Shown here one piece after another: positions 13,683 to 14,155 of a stretch of 14,155 nucleotides of DNA. Below the pieces are notes generated by a model. It saw nothing but the letters and a program-made list of their open reading frames with translations, did no database searches and had not been told where the DNA came from. Origin of the DNA: SXMI01 sp964391365 (GTDB lineage: Bacteria; Actinomycetota; Acidimicrobiia; Acidimicrobiales; Microtrichaceae); the NCBI GenBank assembly GCA_964391365.1, contig CAYMKW010000077.1, positions 1 to 14,155 of the forward strand, given 5' to 3'. Each line of letters opens with the position of its first letter. The stretch's first letter is position 1. The position numbers were made by a program, and so were the translations under genes.

Positions 13683-14155
13683 GAGCCGAGCAGCGAACGC
13701 AGGCGCTCGACCGCATCGAGCGTCCCCACGGCGACGACGGTCGCACCGCCCGGCAGCACCACCTCCGGCCCCGGGCCGGGGACCGCCTCGTCGCCGACCA
13801 TGACCGCGGCGATGCTGGCACCCGTTGTGGTCCGGATCGTCAGCTCACCGATCGTCCGTCCCGCCGACGTCGACGCCGGGTCGACGTTCACCCAGTCGAT
13901 CGCCAGGTCGTCGAGCCGGAGCAGCGTGGACGCCGCGTCGTTGACGATCCGGTCGCCGCCGAGCAGGTCGACGAGCACATCGCTGTCGTGCTCGTCGAGC
14001 GGCACCACCGACCGGCAGGCGTCCACGTCGTCCGCGTCGAACAAGAGCAGGTCGCGCCGGCCCGAACGGGTCTGGATCACCCCGACCCTCATGCCGGCCC
14101 GGGTGGTGAACTCCCGTCGCACCCCCACCCCGGGGAGCTCGGTCTCCTCGATGTC
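13679..14155 (-). CDS. khtT: RCK_C (TrkA-C) domain regulatory subunit of the antiporter (KhtT-type); 5' end just outside window
   Basis: 158 residues are visible. The first, DIEETELPGVGVRREFTTRA, matches the usual KhtT N-terminus, so only one or a few codons are missing beyond 14155. Residues about 1-75 form the N-terminal domain found in KhtT. Residues about 80-158 (GRTIGELTIRTTTGASIAAVMV, then PGGATVVAVGTLDAVERLRSLL) form an RCK_C domain. In Bacillus KhtT and Streptomyces CpeB this domain binds c-di-AMP and gates the partner antiporter; the same is inferred here from architecture, not shown. It acts on the cytoplasmic face of the membrane, and its stop overlaps the antiporter start. Confidence 0.88.
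   Translation of the reverse strand, partial: DIEETELPGVGVRREFTTRAGMRVGVIQTRSGRRDLLLFDADDVDACRSVVPLDEHDSDVLVDLLGGDRIVNDAASTLLRLDDLAIDWVNVDPASTSAGRTIGELTIRTTTGASIAAVMVGDEAVPGPGPEVVLPGGATVVAVGTLDAVERLRSLLGS

Overview
The window (about 70% G+C) reads as a chromosomal segment of a high-GC actinobacterium. Evidence is the codon use, the GTG starts, four putative lipoproteins with alanine-rich lipoboxes, Ser/Thr/Pro linkers, a crotonyl-CoA carboxylase/reductase and a possible leaderless promoter. An Acidimicrobiia-like lineage is my guess from the mix of families, not something the sequence proves. I see no rRNA, tRNA, CRISPR array, transposase or integrase.

Layout, left to right. 1-312 (-): start of a 5'-3' exonuclease running off the left edge. 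460-975 (-): a small lipoprotein coupled to a large subtilisin-like lipoprotein protease at 972-3908 (-). 3909-4361: a long divergent intergenic region with a TetR-type operator, GC-rich hairpins and a repeat. 4362-6112 (+): a TetR regulator and a lipoprotein esterase with ATGA overlap. 6113-6375: a convergent gap with another repeat copy. 6376-7005 (-): a second TetR regulator, divergent from a secreted or lipoprotein beta-rich protein at 7245-8423 (+), with a perfect inverted repeat and a good promoter between them. 8534-10497 (+): a coupled SRPBCC protein and cytoplasmic sulfatase. 10576-12415 (-): crotonyl-CoA carboxylase/reductase followed by an acyl-CoA epimerase, a two-gene piece of the ethylmalonyl-CoA pathway. 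12477-14155 (-): a two-gene monovalent cation/proton antiporter (RCK_C subunit plus CPA2 membrane protein).

The most unusual signal is a dispersed repeat. A 74-base element occurs at 4139-4212 and 6283-6356, both in minus orientation, with 63 of 74 positions identical by my count. A 46-base part of it matches the start of the exonuclease gene (279-324, minus) with 4 mismatches. The two intergenic copies can form a stem that keeps pairing through a compensatory change; the coding copy lacks one arm. The 4139-4212 copy lies in the leader region of the protease gene, just before two mutually exclusive GC hairpins. A second oddity is a clearly coding-like stretch just past the stop of the small lipoprotein, in another frame, suggesting a frameshift at a four-base run.
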